This document shows positions 18,717 through 28,892 of a stretch of DNA of 64,000 bases, in pieces. The stretch's first letter is position 1. Each line of letters starts with the position of its first letter. The position numbers and the translations under genes were made by a program. This DNA comes from Pseudoduganella ginsengisoli (lineage in GTDB: Bacteria; Pseudomonadota; Gammaproteobacteria; Burkholderiales; Burkholderiaceae_D). The stretch covers positions 87,857 to 151,856 of the forward strand of contig NZ_WNLA01000018.1 of NCBI RefSeq assembly GCF_009720865.1. The letters are read 5' to 3'. The notes below the pieces were generated by a model. That model made no database searches and was not told the origin of the DNA. It worked only from the letters and a program-made list of their open reading frames with translations.

Positions 18717-19508
18717 GTGAGCAAACCGGTTACGCACAATCCCTGGCAGGCTTTGCGCCAGTTCACCGCGGCGCGCATTGCACTGGGCCGCGCGGGTGTC
18801 AGCCAGCCTACGGCGCCGCAGCTGGATTTCCAACTGGCCCACGCGCAGGCGCGCGACGCCGTGCACCTGGCGCTCGATGCAGCGGCACTGGCGCACGCGC
18901 TTGCCAAAGAAGGAATGGAAGTGCTTTGCCTGCACAGTGCTGCGCCGGACCGCAGCATTTACCTGCAGCGGCCGGATCTGGGGCGGCGGCTCGATGCCGA
19001 ATCGCGCCAGATGCTGCAGCAGCGCCCGCATCCTGCAATGCCATATGAAGTGGTATTCGTGGTGGCTGATGGCTTGTCGGCGCTGGCGATTGAACGGCAT
19101 GCGCTGCCATTTTTACAAGCCATGGTGCAGCGCCTGGCGGCGGAGCCGTGGCGCATCGGGCCCGTGGTGCTGGTCAGCCAGGGCCGGGTGGCTGTCGGAG
19201 ACGAGGTGGGTGAATTGCTGGCGGCGCGGGCGGTCGTGGTATTGGTTGGTGAACGGCCCGGCTTGAGTTCACCGGACAGCATGGGACTGTATTTGACGTG
19301 GCAGCCCAGGGTGGGATTGACGGACGCCGCGCGCAATTGTATTTCCAACGTCCGACCCGAAGGACTGGTGTATGGCGATGCGGCTTACAAGCTGCACTAT
19401 TTGCTGTCGGAAGCACGGCGGCGCGGCTTGTCCGGCGTGGAATTAAAAGATGAGACGGGGGCGGCGCCGGGTGTCGCGCAACAGGATAGCGTGCGCTTTT
19501 TGTTGTAG
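18717..19508 (+). CDS. eutC: Ethanolamine ammonia-lyase small subunit
   Basis: EutC supplies the cobalamin-binding partner domain of the lyase. Typical motifs are FTAARIALGRAG near the N-terminus, DFQLAHAQARDAVH, VFVVADGLSALAIERHA, VVLVGERPGLSSPDSMGLYLTWQPR and the C-terminal YKLHYLLSEARRRGLSGVELKDE. Length (263 residues) is slightly below the E. coli protein. The start codon is GTG 18717 with TGGAGG just upstream. It is the last gene of the ethanolamine run; the next gene starts 68 bp downstream and is of a different function. Confidence 0.95.
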   Translation: MSKPVTHNPWQALRQFTAARIALGRAGVSQPTAPQLDFQLAHAQARDAVHLALDAAALAHALAKEGMEVLCLHSAAPDRSIYLQRPDLGRRLDAESRQMLQQRPHPAMPYEVVFVVADGLSALAIERHALPFLQAMVQRLAAEPWRIGPVVLVSQGRVAVGDEVGELLAARAVVVLVGERPGLSSPDSMGLYLTWQPRVGLTDAARNCISNVRPEGLVYGDAAYKLHYLLSEARRRGLSGVELKDETGAAPGVAQQDSVRFLL

Positions 19509-19576
19509 GCTGGAAACAGGAATCAGCGTAAGATGAGGGGGTATCTGCGGGCGCCACCTATGTGAAGGAGCTGTCC

Positions 19577-22500
19577 ATGGCCACCCTTGCTGACTTCCAT
19601 GCACGCCTGGCCCGGCTGAGCCTCGCGGCCAGGCTGCGCACTGCCATTGCTGTCGTTGCCGTGCCGATGGGCGCTGCCGCCTTGCTGGCGCTGGCCATGC
19701 ATTTGGCGGCCGTCTCCATGTGGCAGTCGGCCGCCACGGAAGATGGGCGGGTGGCGGAACTGGTCAATCAAAGTACCACATTGCTGCGGCAAGCCGGCGG
19801 AGCGCCGGACGCGCACCGCGCGGCGCTGGCGGCCTTGCGGGCGCACATGCGCGATGTTGCCCTGCTCAGTGACGATGGCGCGGTGCGCGCCGCAGCGCAG
19901 GCGGTCAGCCTGGCGACGTATGACCATGAATCCGGTAAGCCCGGCGCGGCGCCGCTGGCGCCATTGCTGGACAAAGTCGCTGTTGCCGCCGCCCGTGCGG
20001 CGGCGCGCGCCCGGCACAGTGCGGATACCGCCAGCAATGTGGCGCTGGCCGTGCTGTTGCTGGCGCCTGTCCTGGCCGCGGCTGGCGGGATGGTGCTGGC
20101 AAGGGACATTACACGCGGTATCGATGGCACGCTGCGCGAGTGCATTGCGTTTGCCGGCGATATCGCGGCAGGCAATTTCCGCCATGGCGGCGCCCATGCC
20201 CGCCCTGGCGCGCGGGCGCGCCATATGCATGCACCGGCGGACAGCGCCAGCGAACTGGACGTGCTGGTGCGGTCAATGAACAGCATTGCTGAAGAAACGC
20301 TGGCAGCGGCGGAGCGCGAAGTAGAGCGTATCGCGCGGCTGGAAGGCGTTGAGCGCGCGTGGGCACTGCTTTCCGCATGCAGCCGCTCGCTGGTCAAGGC
20401 GCCGGGCGAAGCGGCGTTGACGGATGCGATTTGCCACCATTTGGCGGAGCTTGGCGGCTACCGGATTGCCTGGGTGGGGTATGCGCGCGATGACGAGGGT
20501 AACAGCATTGAACCTGTCTCCCATGCCGGGACGGACCGGGCGTATATCGATGCGCTGCAACTGAGCTGGGGCACGGATGTACATAAGCAGGGCGGCTTTG
20601 GCACGGCAATCCAGCAGCGCCGCATGCTACTGTGTAAAAACATGCATGGCGACCTGGTGTTCACGTCGTGGAAATCCGTGGCGCCGCCGCATGGTGTTGA
20701 AGCGTGTATTGCACTGCCTTTGATGGATAGCCATGGCGCGTTTGGCGTGCTGGGCTTGTATGCGGCGGACGCGAAAGTATTGACTGAAGACGAGATCAAG
20801 CTGCTGCAAGACCTGGCCGATGACCTGGCGTTCGGCATTGCCAGCCGGCGCGACCACGCGCTGCGCGAGCAAGTCGAAGATGAATTGGCGCACCATACGA
20901 ACTATGATGGCTTGACGGGGCTGGCCACGCTGACCATGCTGCGGCGCCACCTGGCGCCACATGCGGCGATGGCCCATGACGCGCACCGCAAAATGGCGGC
21001 CATCCACGTCAATATCGACCGCTTCCGTGAAGTCAATGACACGCTGGGCCGCGATGTCGGCGACCAGTTGCTGATGCACGTGGCGCAGCGCCTGCAGCAG
21101 GCATGCGGCCACCATGCGCTGCTGGCGCGGGCAGGGGCCGATGAATTCATCGCCGTGCTGCCTGCCATCGCCGGTTCCGGAAATGCTGCGGAAGCGGCGT
21201 CGCGCTTCGTGTCGTCGCTGGCGGATGCGTTGCAGGTGGGCGGCAAAGCCTGCGCGCCGCAAGTCTCCGTGGGGATCGCGATCCATCCGGACGATGGCGG
21301 CGACCATGACGCCATGCTGCGCCATGCGGGGCTGGCCGTGCAGGAAGCGAAGCGGCAGGGCGGCAATACGTGGCGTTTTTATGCCAAAGAAACCAATACA
21401 CGGATGGCGGCGCGGCTGGCGATGGAAGCGGAATTGCATGGCGTGCTGGCGCGCGGCGAACTGGAATTGCACTACCAGCCGCAATGCAGCCTGGTGACCG
21501 GTTCCGTGACGGGCGTGGAAGCGCTGCTGCGCTGGCGCCATCCGTCGCGCGGCGTGCTGGCGCCATCGGAATTCCTGAAGGTGGCTGAGGAAGTGGGGCT
21601 GGCGCCTGCGTTTGGCGCATGGGCCATTGATACGGTTTGCCAGCAGTTGAACGCATGGCGTTCTGCCGGTGTGCACGTGCCGCCGGTCGCATTGAACCTG
21701 AGCGCGCGCCAGTTCCACCATGGTGGCCTGGCCGATACCGTGCGGTCCGCATTGCAGCGGCACCACGTGCCGGAAAAAGCGCTGGAACTGGAAATCACGG
21801 AAAGCGCGTTGATGCGCGACGTGGAAAATTCGGTGGCGGCACTGCGGTCGCTGCATGAACTGGGGGTGCGGATTGCGCTGGACGATTTCGGCGCCGGCTA
21901 TTCGTCGTTGAACCAGTTGCGGCGGCTGCCGGTCGATCACGTGAAGATCGATGAAACGTTCGTGCGGGGAATCGTGACGGTGCCGGATGATGCGGCGGCG
22001 TGCAACGCTATCATCGCGCTGGCGCACAGCCTGCACTTTGCCGTGATTGCGAAAGGCGTGGAGACGGAAGAGCAAATGAATTACCTGCGCCGCCGCCACT
22101 GCGAAGCGATGCAGGGCTTCCTGTATAGCCGTCCCGTGCCGGCCGATGCCTTGGCTGCGCTGCTGCAATCCGGCCGCCGCCTGGCATTGACGGACCATGG
22201 CGAACCCCTGCGCACGATTTTATTGCTGGACGACGAACCGCATGTCGTGCGCGCCCTGAACCGCGCGCTGCGCCAGGACGGCTATAAAATCCTGGCCGCC
22301 ACCAACGCAACGGATGCGCTCAAACTGCTGGCCAACAATCCCGTGCAAGTGATTCTGTCAGACCAGGATATGCCGGATACGACAGGCGTGGATTTTATGG
22401 CGCGCGTAAAAGACCTGCACCCCGCCACGGTCCGCATCATCCTGTCCCCCTACACGAACCTGGGCCCCGTCATCGACGCCATCAACCGCGGCGCCATCTA

Positions 22501-22585
22501 CCGCTTCTTCCCGAAACCCTGGAACGACGACGAACTGCGCGCCTGCATCCACGAAGCGTTCCGTGTGGGGTCAGACGTGCATTGA
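19577..22585 (+). CDS. Membrane GAF-GGDEF-EAL-REC protein with degenerate catalytic motifs
   Basis: A 1002-residue signalling protein. Order: membrane helix (about 24-48), helical periplasmic part, second helix (about 150-170), HAMP-like linker, GAF-like domain (about 255-425), GGDEF (about 435-605), EAL (about 610-865), C-terminal receiver (about 875-1000). The cyclase signature reads AGADEF (519-524), so cyclase activity is unlikely. In the EAL domain, E648-A-L is intact, as are NLSARQF, EITES, DDFGAGYS and KID, but the glutamate expected in the EGVE motif is K826 (AKGVE). The receiver keeps acidic LLLDDEP, phosphoacceptor D929 (SDQDMP) and FPKPW. The fusion of a receiver at the C-terminus is uncommon. 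ATG 19577 has AAGGAG; GTG 19562 is an alternative. The stop codon lies within a REP-type repeat. Confidence 0.9.
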   Translation: MATLADFHARLARLSLAARLRTAIAVVAVPMGAAALLALAMHLAAVSMWQSAATEDGRVAELVNQSTTLLRQAGGAPDAHRAALAALRAHMRDVALLSDDGAVRAAAQAVSLATYDHESGKPGAAPLAPLLDKVAVAAARAAARARHSADTASNVALAVLLLAPVLAAAGGMVLARDITRGIDGTLRECIAFAGDIAAGNFRHGGAHARPGARARHMHAPADSASELDVLVRSMNSIAEETLAAAEREVERIARLEGVERAWALLSACSRSLVKAPGEAALTDAICHHLAELGGYRIAWVGYARDDEGNSIEPVSHAGTDRAYIDALQLSWGTDVHKQGGFGTAIQQRRMLLCKNMHGDLVFTSWKSVAPPHGVEACIALPLMDSHGAFGVLGLYAADAKVLTEDEIKLLQDLADDLAFGIASRRDHALREQVEDELAHHTNYDGLTGLATLTMLRRHLAPHAAMAHDAHRKMAAIHVNIDRFREVNDTLGRDVGDQLLMHVAQRLQQACGHHALLARAGADEFIAVLPAIAGSGNAAEAASRFVSSLADALQVGGKACAPQVSVGIAIHPDDGGDHDAMLRHAGLAVQEAKRQGGNTWRFYAKETNTRMAARLAMEAELHGVLARGELELHYQPQCSLVTGSVTGVEALLRWRHPSRGVLAPSEFLKVAEEVGLAPAFGAWAIDTVCQQLNAWRSAGVHVPPVALNLSARQFHHGGLADTVRSALQRHHVPEKALELEITESALMRDVENSVAALRSLHELGVRIALDDFGAGYSSLNQLRRLPVDHVKIDETFVRGIVTVPDDAAACNAIIALAHSLHFAVIAKGVETEEQMNYLRRRHCEAMQGFLYSRPVPADALAALLQSGRRLALTDHGEPLRTILLLDDEPHVVRALNRALRQDGYKILAATNATDALKLLANNPVQVILSDQDMPDTTGVDFMARVKDLHPATVRIILSPYTNLGPVIDAINRGAIYRFFPKPWNDDELRACIHEAFRVGSDVH

Positions 22586-22622
22586 TGTATTCCCCCCATG
22601 GGGTCAGGCGTGCATTCATGCA
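22566..22622 (+). repeat. REP-like repeats upstream of the RAYT gene (two copies)
   Basis: Two direct copies of the core TGGGGTCAGRCGTGCATT start at 22566 and 22599. The first overlaps the end of the preceding signalling gene and encodes its last residues and stop. The second continues into ATTCATGCAC, giving a short palindrome. The same core in opposite orientation appears after the transposase gene. Confidence 0.85.
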
Positions 22623-22699
22623 CTCGTTCTGCGCCGCTTCAAACTCGCCGCGCGGCTGCGGCGTATGGTGGAGCTATCACTTACGTGAGGAGATCCACC

Positions 22700-23647
22700 A
22701 TGGCACGCAAACTCCGCATCCACGTTGCTGGCGGGCTGTACCACGTTATCTTGCGAGGCAATAACCGCCAGCCGATTTTTCATGACGATAAGGATCGATA
22801 CCGGCTGGAGGATTTGATTGAAGAAGGCTCCAGCCGTTTCCACTACCAGCTGCTTGGCTATTGCTGGATGGGGAATCACATCCATGCTGCTGTCCAGGTT
22901 GGCAAGGTACCGCTGTCAAGCGCGATACAAAACCTGAGTTTCCGCTACGCCGGCTATTTCAATTGGCGCTACCAGCGCGTGGGCCATCTGTTCCAGGGGC
23001 GCTTTAAGGCCATCCTGATCGATTCAGACAGCTATTTGCTGCAACTGGTGCGCTATATCCACATGAATCCCGTGCGCGCGCAGCTGGTGGATACGCCTGA
23101 CGCGTGGGCCTGGAGCAGCCACCGCGCCTACGTTGGTGAAATCGCCGCGCCGCCATGGCTGGATACGGCGCCTGTGCTTGCGCGCTTCAGCGACCGGCCC
23201 CAGCGGGCCCGGAAGGCATACCGCACATTTATGGGCATGCCTGAAAAGATGATGTCACCGCTGGATTTCGAGCGGGGCAATCAAAAGGTGCCAATTCTCG
23301 GGGATGAATTATTCGCTCATCGCATGGAACGCAAAGCATTCAGGGACGCGCCGGCTATGGAGCAATTCTCGGCGGAAGAAATCGTGAATGCCGTGTGCCT
23401 GGCAGCCGGCATGTCTGGCGAAGGTATTTGCACATCGCGCCGCGCCGATGCACTGCATGCGCGCATGGCGGCAGCGCATCTGGTACTGACGCGCAGCGAT
23501 AGAAACCTGACAGCCCTGGCACGCATGATGGCGCGCGATCCGTCAACATTGTCACGCGCTGCCATGCGCTATGAAGCCAGCGAAGCAGCGCAGGAGGTGG
23601 CGGGAAGGGCGTTGGCGGTCCTGGCCAATGCACGAATGCACGCCTGA
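22700..23647 (+). CDS. REP-associated tyrosine transposase (RAYT, Y1/HUH family)
   Basis: A 315-residue protein with the Y1 transposase fold: MARKLRIHVAGGLYHVILRGNNRQPIF at the N-terminus, the HUH pair in GNHIHAAVQV, and the YLLQLVRYIHMNPVRAQLV helix that holds the nucleophilic tyrosine. A C-terminal helical extension (about residues 185-315) with a possible helix-turn-helix (LTALARMMARDPSTLSRA) is typical of larger RAYTs. Such enzymes are domesticated relatives of IS200/IS605 TnpA and act on nearby REP palindromes. GAGGAG precedes ATG 22700. The matching repeats lie on both sides, and the stop codon is inside one of them. Confidence 0.9.
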   Translation: MARKLRIHVAGGLYHVILRGNNRQPIFHDDKDRYRLEDLIEEGSSRFHYQLLGYCWMGNHIHAAVQVGKVPLSSAIQNLSFRYAGYFNWRYQRVGHLFQGRFKAILIDSDSYLLQLVRYIHMNPVRAQLVDTPDAWAWSSHRAYVGEIAAPPWLDTAPVLARFSDRPQRARKAYRTFMGMPEKMMSPLDFERGNQKVPILGDELFAHRMERKAFRDAPAMEQFSAEEIVNAVCLAAGMSGEGICTSRRADALHARMAAAHLVLTRSDRNLTALARMMARDPSTLSRAAMRYEASEAAQEVAGRALAVLANARMHA

Positions 23648-23686
23648 CCCCACCGTTGAAACGCACGAATGCACGCCTGACCCCAC
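23633..23686 (-). repeat. REP-like repeats downstream of the RAYT gene (two copies)
   Basis: Two copies of AATGCACGCCTGACCCCA (at about 23635 and 23669) are the reverse complement of the upstream repeats. The first includes the RAYT stop codon. Together with the upstream pair they form inverted flanks about 1.1 kb apart, as in a RAYT with its REP doublets. Confidence 0.85.
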
Positions 23687-23711
23687 AAAAAAAAGCCGCA
23701 CGGGGCGGCTT
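23687..23711 (-). terminator. Rho-independent terminator of the MFS gene
   Basis: On the minus strand a seven-base stem AAGCCGC / GCGGCTT with a short loop is followed by eight T residues (the A-run 23687-23694 on the plus strand). It lies 46 bases after the transporter stop codon and directly touches the REP repeat. Confidence 0.75.
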
Positions 23712-23757
23712 GAAGGTAACGGCGGCGCGAGGAGGGGACCCACGCCGCTCAGGGAAC

Positions 23758-25464
23758 TCAGTCTTCTGCGTAAATGTCGTTGTGGATGGTTTCTTTGACG
23801 AACAGGGCGCCGATCACCAAGGTCACCAGTGCGATGACGATTGGATACCACAGGCCGTAGTAAATGTCGCCCTTGAACGCCACCAGCGCGAATGCCGTGG
23901 TAGGCAGCAGGCCGCCGAACCAGCCATTGCCCAGGTGGTAAGGCAGCGACATCGACGTGTAGCGGATGCGGGTCGGGAACATTTCCACCAGCATGGCGGC
24001 AATCGGGCCGTATACCATCGTCACATACAGCACCAGCACGAACAGCAGCAAGACCATCATTGGCTTGTTGATGGCGTCCGGATCTGCCTTCGACGGGTAG
24101 CCTGCGGCCTTGATGGCGCCACCCAGCTCCTTCTTGAAGTCGGCGACTTTTTTCTTGCTGTCCGCGTCAAAGTTCAAGCCATCCGGCGTCATGGTCGCGT
24201 TCAGCGACATGACTTCCTTGTCGCCCACCATGATCTTCGCAACGCTGCCGGCCGGCGCATCCTGGCGCGCATAGTTGACAGAGCTTTGCGACAGCGACGA
24301 CGTGGCGATGTCGCACGACGACGGGAATTTCTTTTCACCGGTCGGGTTGAACTGGAAGTGGCACGATGCCGGATCAGCCAATACCACCACTGGCGAGTTT
24401 TTCAGTGCAGCTTCCAGTGCAGGGTTGCCGTAGTGGGTCAAGCCTTTGAATAGCGGGAAGTACGTCAGCGCGGCGATCAGGCAGCCGCCCAGGATGATCC
24501 ACTTGCGGCCGATGCGGTCCGACAGGCTGCCGAAGAAGATAAAGAACGGCGTGGCCAGCAGCAGCGCCGTGGCGATCAGGATATTTGCGGTTTTCAGTTC
24601 GATTTTCAGCGTCTGCAGCATGAAGAACAGCGCATAGAACTGGCCCGTGTACCACACCACCGCCTGGCCCATCGTCAGGCCCAGCAGCGCCAGCACCACG
24701 ATCTTCATGTTTTTCCACTGGCCGAACGCTTCCGACAGCGGCGCTTTCGACGTTTTGCCTTCTGCTTTCATTTTCGCGAAAGCCGGCGATTCATTCATCG
24801 ACAGGCGGATCCAGACGGAGATACCCAGCAACAGAACGGAGACGAGGAAGGGAATGCGCCAGCCCCATTCATTGAAGGCTTCTTCTTCCACCAGCAGGCG
24901 GGTACCCAGGATCACCATCAGCGACAGGAAGAACCCCAGGGTTGCCGTGGTTTGAATCCAGGCCGTGAACATGCCGCGCTTGCCGTGCGGCGCATGTTCG
25001 GCCACGTAGGTCGCCGCGCCGCCATATTCGCCGCCCAGCGCCAGGCCCTGCACGATACGCAGCAGCACGAGGATGATCGGCGCGGAAATGCCAATGGCCG
25101 CATAGCCCGGCAACAGGCCGACGATGAACGTTGACAAACCCATCAGCAAGATGGTGACGAGGAACGTGTATTTACGGCCGATCATGTCGCCCAGGCGGCC
25201 AAACACCAGTGCACCGAACGGACGGACAATAAAGCCCGCCGCAAACGCCAGCAGGGCAAAGATGAAGCCGGAGGTCGGGTCGGTGCCGGCAAAGAATTGT
25301 TTGGCGATAATCGACGCCAGCGAGCCATACAGGTAAAAGTCGTACCACTCAAAGACCGTGCCCAGCGACGAGGCAAAAATGACTTTCTTTTCTTCGCGCG
25401 TCATCGGAGAAGCTTTGCCGCCCCCTACGCTGCGCATATCGGCGGTGCCGGATGCAGTTGCCAT
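23758..25464 (-). CDS. MHS-family MFS transporter with large periplasmic insertion
   Basis: A 568-residue inner-membrane carrier of the metabolite:H+ symporter branch (ProP/ShiA-like). Visible marks: ASSLGTVFEWYDFYLYG at helix 1, GRLGDMIGRKYTF in the loop 2-3, QGLALGGEYGGAATYVAEHAP at helix 4 and SDRIGRKWIILGG in loop 8-9. It is longer than the usual 430-450 residues because residues about 341-467 form an extra hydrophilic segment between helices 9 and 10, predicted to face the periplasm, with two cysteines (C368, C384). The substrate is unknown; relatives carry organic acids or osmolytes. GGAGA precedes the start. It is divergent from the thiolase operon, 275 bp away, suggesting shared control. 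Confidence 0.85.
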   Translation of the reverse strand: MATASGTADMRSVGGGKASPMTREEKKVIFASSLGTVFEWYDFYLYGSLASIIAKQFFAGTDPTSGFIFALLAFAAGFIVRPFGALVFGRLGDMIGRKYTFLVTILLMGLSTFIVGLLPGYAAIGISAPIILVLLRIVQGLALGGEYGGAATYVAEHAPHGKRGMFTAWIQTTATLGFFLSLMVILGTRLLVEEEAFNEWGWRIPFLVSVLLLGISVWIRLSMNESPAFAKMKAEGKTSKAPLSEAFGQWKNMKIVVLALLGLTMGQAVVWYTGQFYALFFMLQTLKIELKTANILIATALLLATPFFIFFGSLSDRIGRKWIILGGCLIAALTYFPLFKGLTHYGNPALEAALKNSPVVVLADPASCHFQFNPTGEKKFPSSCDIATSSLSQSSVNYARQDAPAGSVAKIMVGDKEVMSLNATMTPDGLNFDADSKKKVADFKKELGGAIKAAGYPSKADPDAINKPMMVLLLFVLVLYVTMVYGPIAAMLVEMFPTRIRYTSMSLPYHLGNGWFGGLLPTTAFALVAFKGDIYYGLWYPIVIALVTLVIGALFVKETIHNDIYAED

Positions 25465-25739
25465 GATTTATCTCCAATATAGTTATCAAAGTCGCTAATT
25501 GTTAAATCAGCAGCTTGCCCCCAGTGTGTGCGCCGAACCTTACGCGATTCTTGCTTCAAACTTACACGAAGCTTACAAAATATCTAATTTGTGGTTGCCC
25601 GGCCTCAAGGCCCTGCACTCCAGCTGTAAGGTCGGCGCCCCCTCAAAAGATGTTAGAAAAAATTTTGCGAACGCTCGTGCTTATTTGTGCTATTCTGAAT
25701 ACATCGCAACCAGCAACATCCCTAATACTGGAGACAGCA

Positions 25740-26918
<1,179 letters not shown>

Positions 26919-26982
26919 GCTGTCCCTTCCCCCGCAGGGCGCCCGCAGAAGGCGCCCGCTCACCACCTTCCGGAGACCTACG

Positions 26983-28848
26983 ATGCAATCGAAGCTGCTG
27001 TCGCGCCGCGACGCCGATTTCCTGTTGTATGAATGGCTGGACTTGGAAGCGCTGACGCAGCGCCCCCGCTTTGCGGACCACAGCCGGGAAACCTTCACTG
27101 CCGCGCTGGATACGGCGGAAAAAATCGCCACCGACTTGTTTGCGCCGCATAACCGCCTGTCGGATGCGGACGAGCCGCATGCCATTCCAGGTGCGAAATG
27201 CCTGGAAGTGCAAATGATCCCTGAAGTGAAAACCGCGCTGGACGCCTACATCGGCGCCGGCCTGATGGCGGCTGGACAGGATTATGAATTGGGCGGCATG
27301 CAATTGCCCGTCACCGTGGAAAAGCTGGCAGCTGCGTACTTCACTGCAGCGAATGTCTCGACCACGTCGTACGCGTTCCTCACGATCGGCAATGCGAATA
27401 CCTTGCTGAAGACGGGCACGCCGGACCAGATCCGCCGCTTCGTGCAGCCTATGCTGGAAGGCCGTTATTTCGGCACCATGTGCCTGTCCGAGCCGCAGGC
27501 CGGTTCCAGCCTGTCCGATATCACGACCCGCGCGGAACCGGATCCCGTTGCGGGACCGGAAGGCGAACGCCAATACCGGCTGAAGGGCAACAAGATGTGG
27601 ATTTCCGCCGGCGAGCACGAATTGGCCGGCAATATCGTGCACCTCGTGCTGGCCAAGATCCCCGGCCCGGATGGCAAGCTGATTCCCGGCGTCAAAGGCA
27701 TTTCCCTGTTTATCGTACCGAAACACCTGGTCAATGACGATGGCACGCTGGGTGAGCGCAATGACGTCGTGCTGGCGGGCCTGAACCACAAGATGGGCAA
27801 CCGGGGCACCACCAATTGCCTGCTCAATTTTGGCGAAGGCGTATTTACCCCGGCAGGCAAGGCGGGCGCCATCGGCTACCTGGTGGGCCAGCCGCACCAG
27901 GGCCTGGCCAATATGTTCCACATGATGAATGAAGCCCGCATCGGCGTCGGCGCCGGCGCCGCGGTCTTGGGGTACACGGGTTATTTGCACGCGCTTGATT
28001 ATGCGCGCAACCGTCCGCAAGGCCGCCACCCGGCCAATAAAGATCCGGCCCAGCCACAGCTGGCCATAGTCGAACACACGGACGTGCGGCGCATGCTGCT
28101 GGCGCAGAAGGCGTATGCGGAAGGCGCGCTGGGACTGGTGCTGTACAGCGCGAAGCTGGTCGATGACGAGCGCACGGCGCCCGATCCGGAACAGCGCGCA
28201 CTGGCGTCCCGCTTGCTGGAATTCCTCACACCGATCACGAAATCGTGGCCGTCGCAGTGGTGTGTGGAAGCGAACAGCCTGGCGATCCAGGTACATGGCG
28301 GTTATGGCTATACGCGGGAATACCCGGTTGAACAGTTTTACCGCGACAACCGTTTGAATGCCATCCATGAAGGCACGCACGGCATCCACGGGCTGGACCT
28401 GCTGGGCCGCAAGGCCGCCATGCAGGAGGGCGCGCTGCTGAAAGCGTTTGCGGCAGAAGTGCGCAAGACCGTGGACCAATCGTCGCGTGGAGACTATGCC
28501 GGCATCGCCGACTATGGCCGCCAACTGGATGCCGCGTTGCGCCGCGTGGAACGGACCACGGCCACGCTGTACGGCGCGGGCGACATGAACAAGACGCTGG
28601 CCAATGCCAGCGTCTACCTGGAAGCCGTTGGCCACGTGGTGGTGGCGTGGGTGTGGCTGCAGCAAGCCATTGCCGCCAAGGCAGGACTGGATGCAGGGGC
28701 CACGCACGAAGATGAAGCGTTTTACCGCGGCAAGCTGCAGGCATGCCGCTATTTCTACCGCTGGGAATTGCCGAAGACGGATACCCAGTTTGATTTGCTC
28801 GACAGTCTCGACACGACCACGCTGGACATGCAGGACGCGTGGTTTTAA
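26983..28848 (+). CDS. Acyl-CoA dehydrogenase, long form with C-terminal extension
   Basis: A 621-residue flavoprotein that would introduce a trans-2 double bond into acyl-CoA. The FAD-binding CLSEPQAGSSLSDI and KMWISAGEHE motifs, the core helices with NEARIGVGAGAAVLGY, and the catalytic-base region HEGTHGIHGLDLLGRK are clear. The C-terminal 100 or so residues match the acyl-CoA dehydrogenase C-terminal domain seen in the ~600-residue branch. The start is ATG 26983 with CGGAGA upstream, 64 bases after the thiolase stop; an upstream frame extension overlaps the thiolase gene. Electrons would go to ETF. Confidence 0.92.
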   Translation: MQSKLLSRRDADFLLYEWLDLEALTQRPRFADHSRETFTAALDTAEKIATDLFAPHNRLSDADEPHAIPGAKCLEVQMIPEVKTALDAYIGAGLMAAGQDYELGGMQLPVTVEKLAAAYFTAANVSTTSYAFLTIGNANTLLKTGTPDQIRRFVQPMLEGRYFGTMCLSEPQAGSSLSDITTRAEPDPVAGPEGERQYRLKGNKMWISAGEHELAGNIVHLVLAKIPGPDGKLIPGVKGISLFIVPKHLVNDDGTLGERNDVVLAGLNHKMGNRGTTNCLLNFGEGVFTPAGKAGAIGYLVGQPHQGLANMFHMMNEARIGVGAGAAVLGYTGYLHALDYARNRPQGRHPANKDPAQPQLAIVEHTDVRRMLLAQKAYAEGALGLVLYSAKLVDDERTAPDPEQRALASRLLEFLTPITKSWPSQWCVEANSLAIQVHGGYGYTREYPVEQFYRDNRLNAIHEGTHGIHGLDLLGRKAAMQEGALLKAFAAEVRKTVDQSSRGDYAGIADYGRQLDAALRRVERTTATLYGAGDMNKTLANASVYLEAVGHVVVAWVWLQQAIAAKAGLDAGATHEDEAFYRGKLQACRYFYRWELPKTDTQFDLLDSLDTTTLDMQDAWF

Positions 28849-28892
28849 TCGCCACGCATGACGACCGATAAACACCAAAGGAGAGTTTGAAG

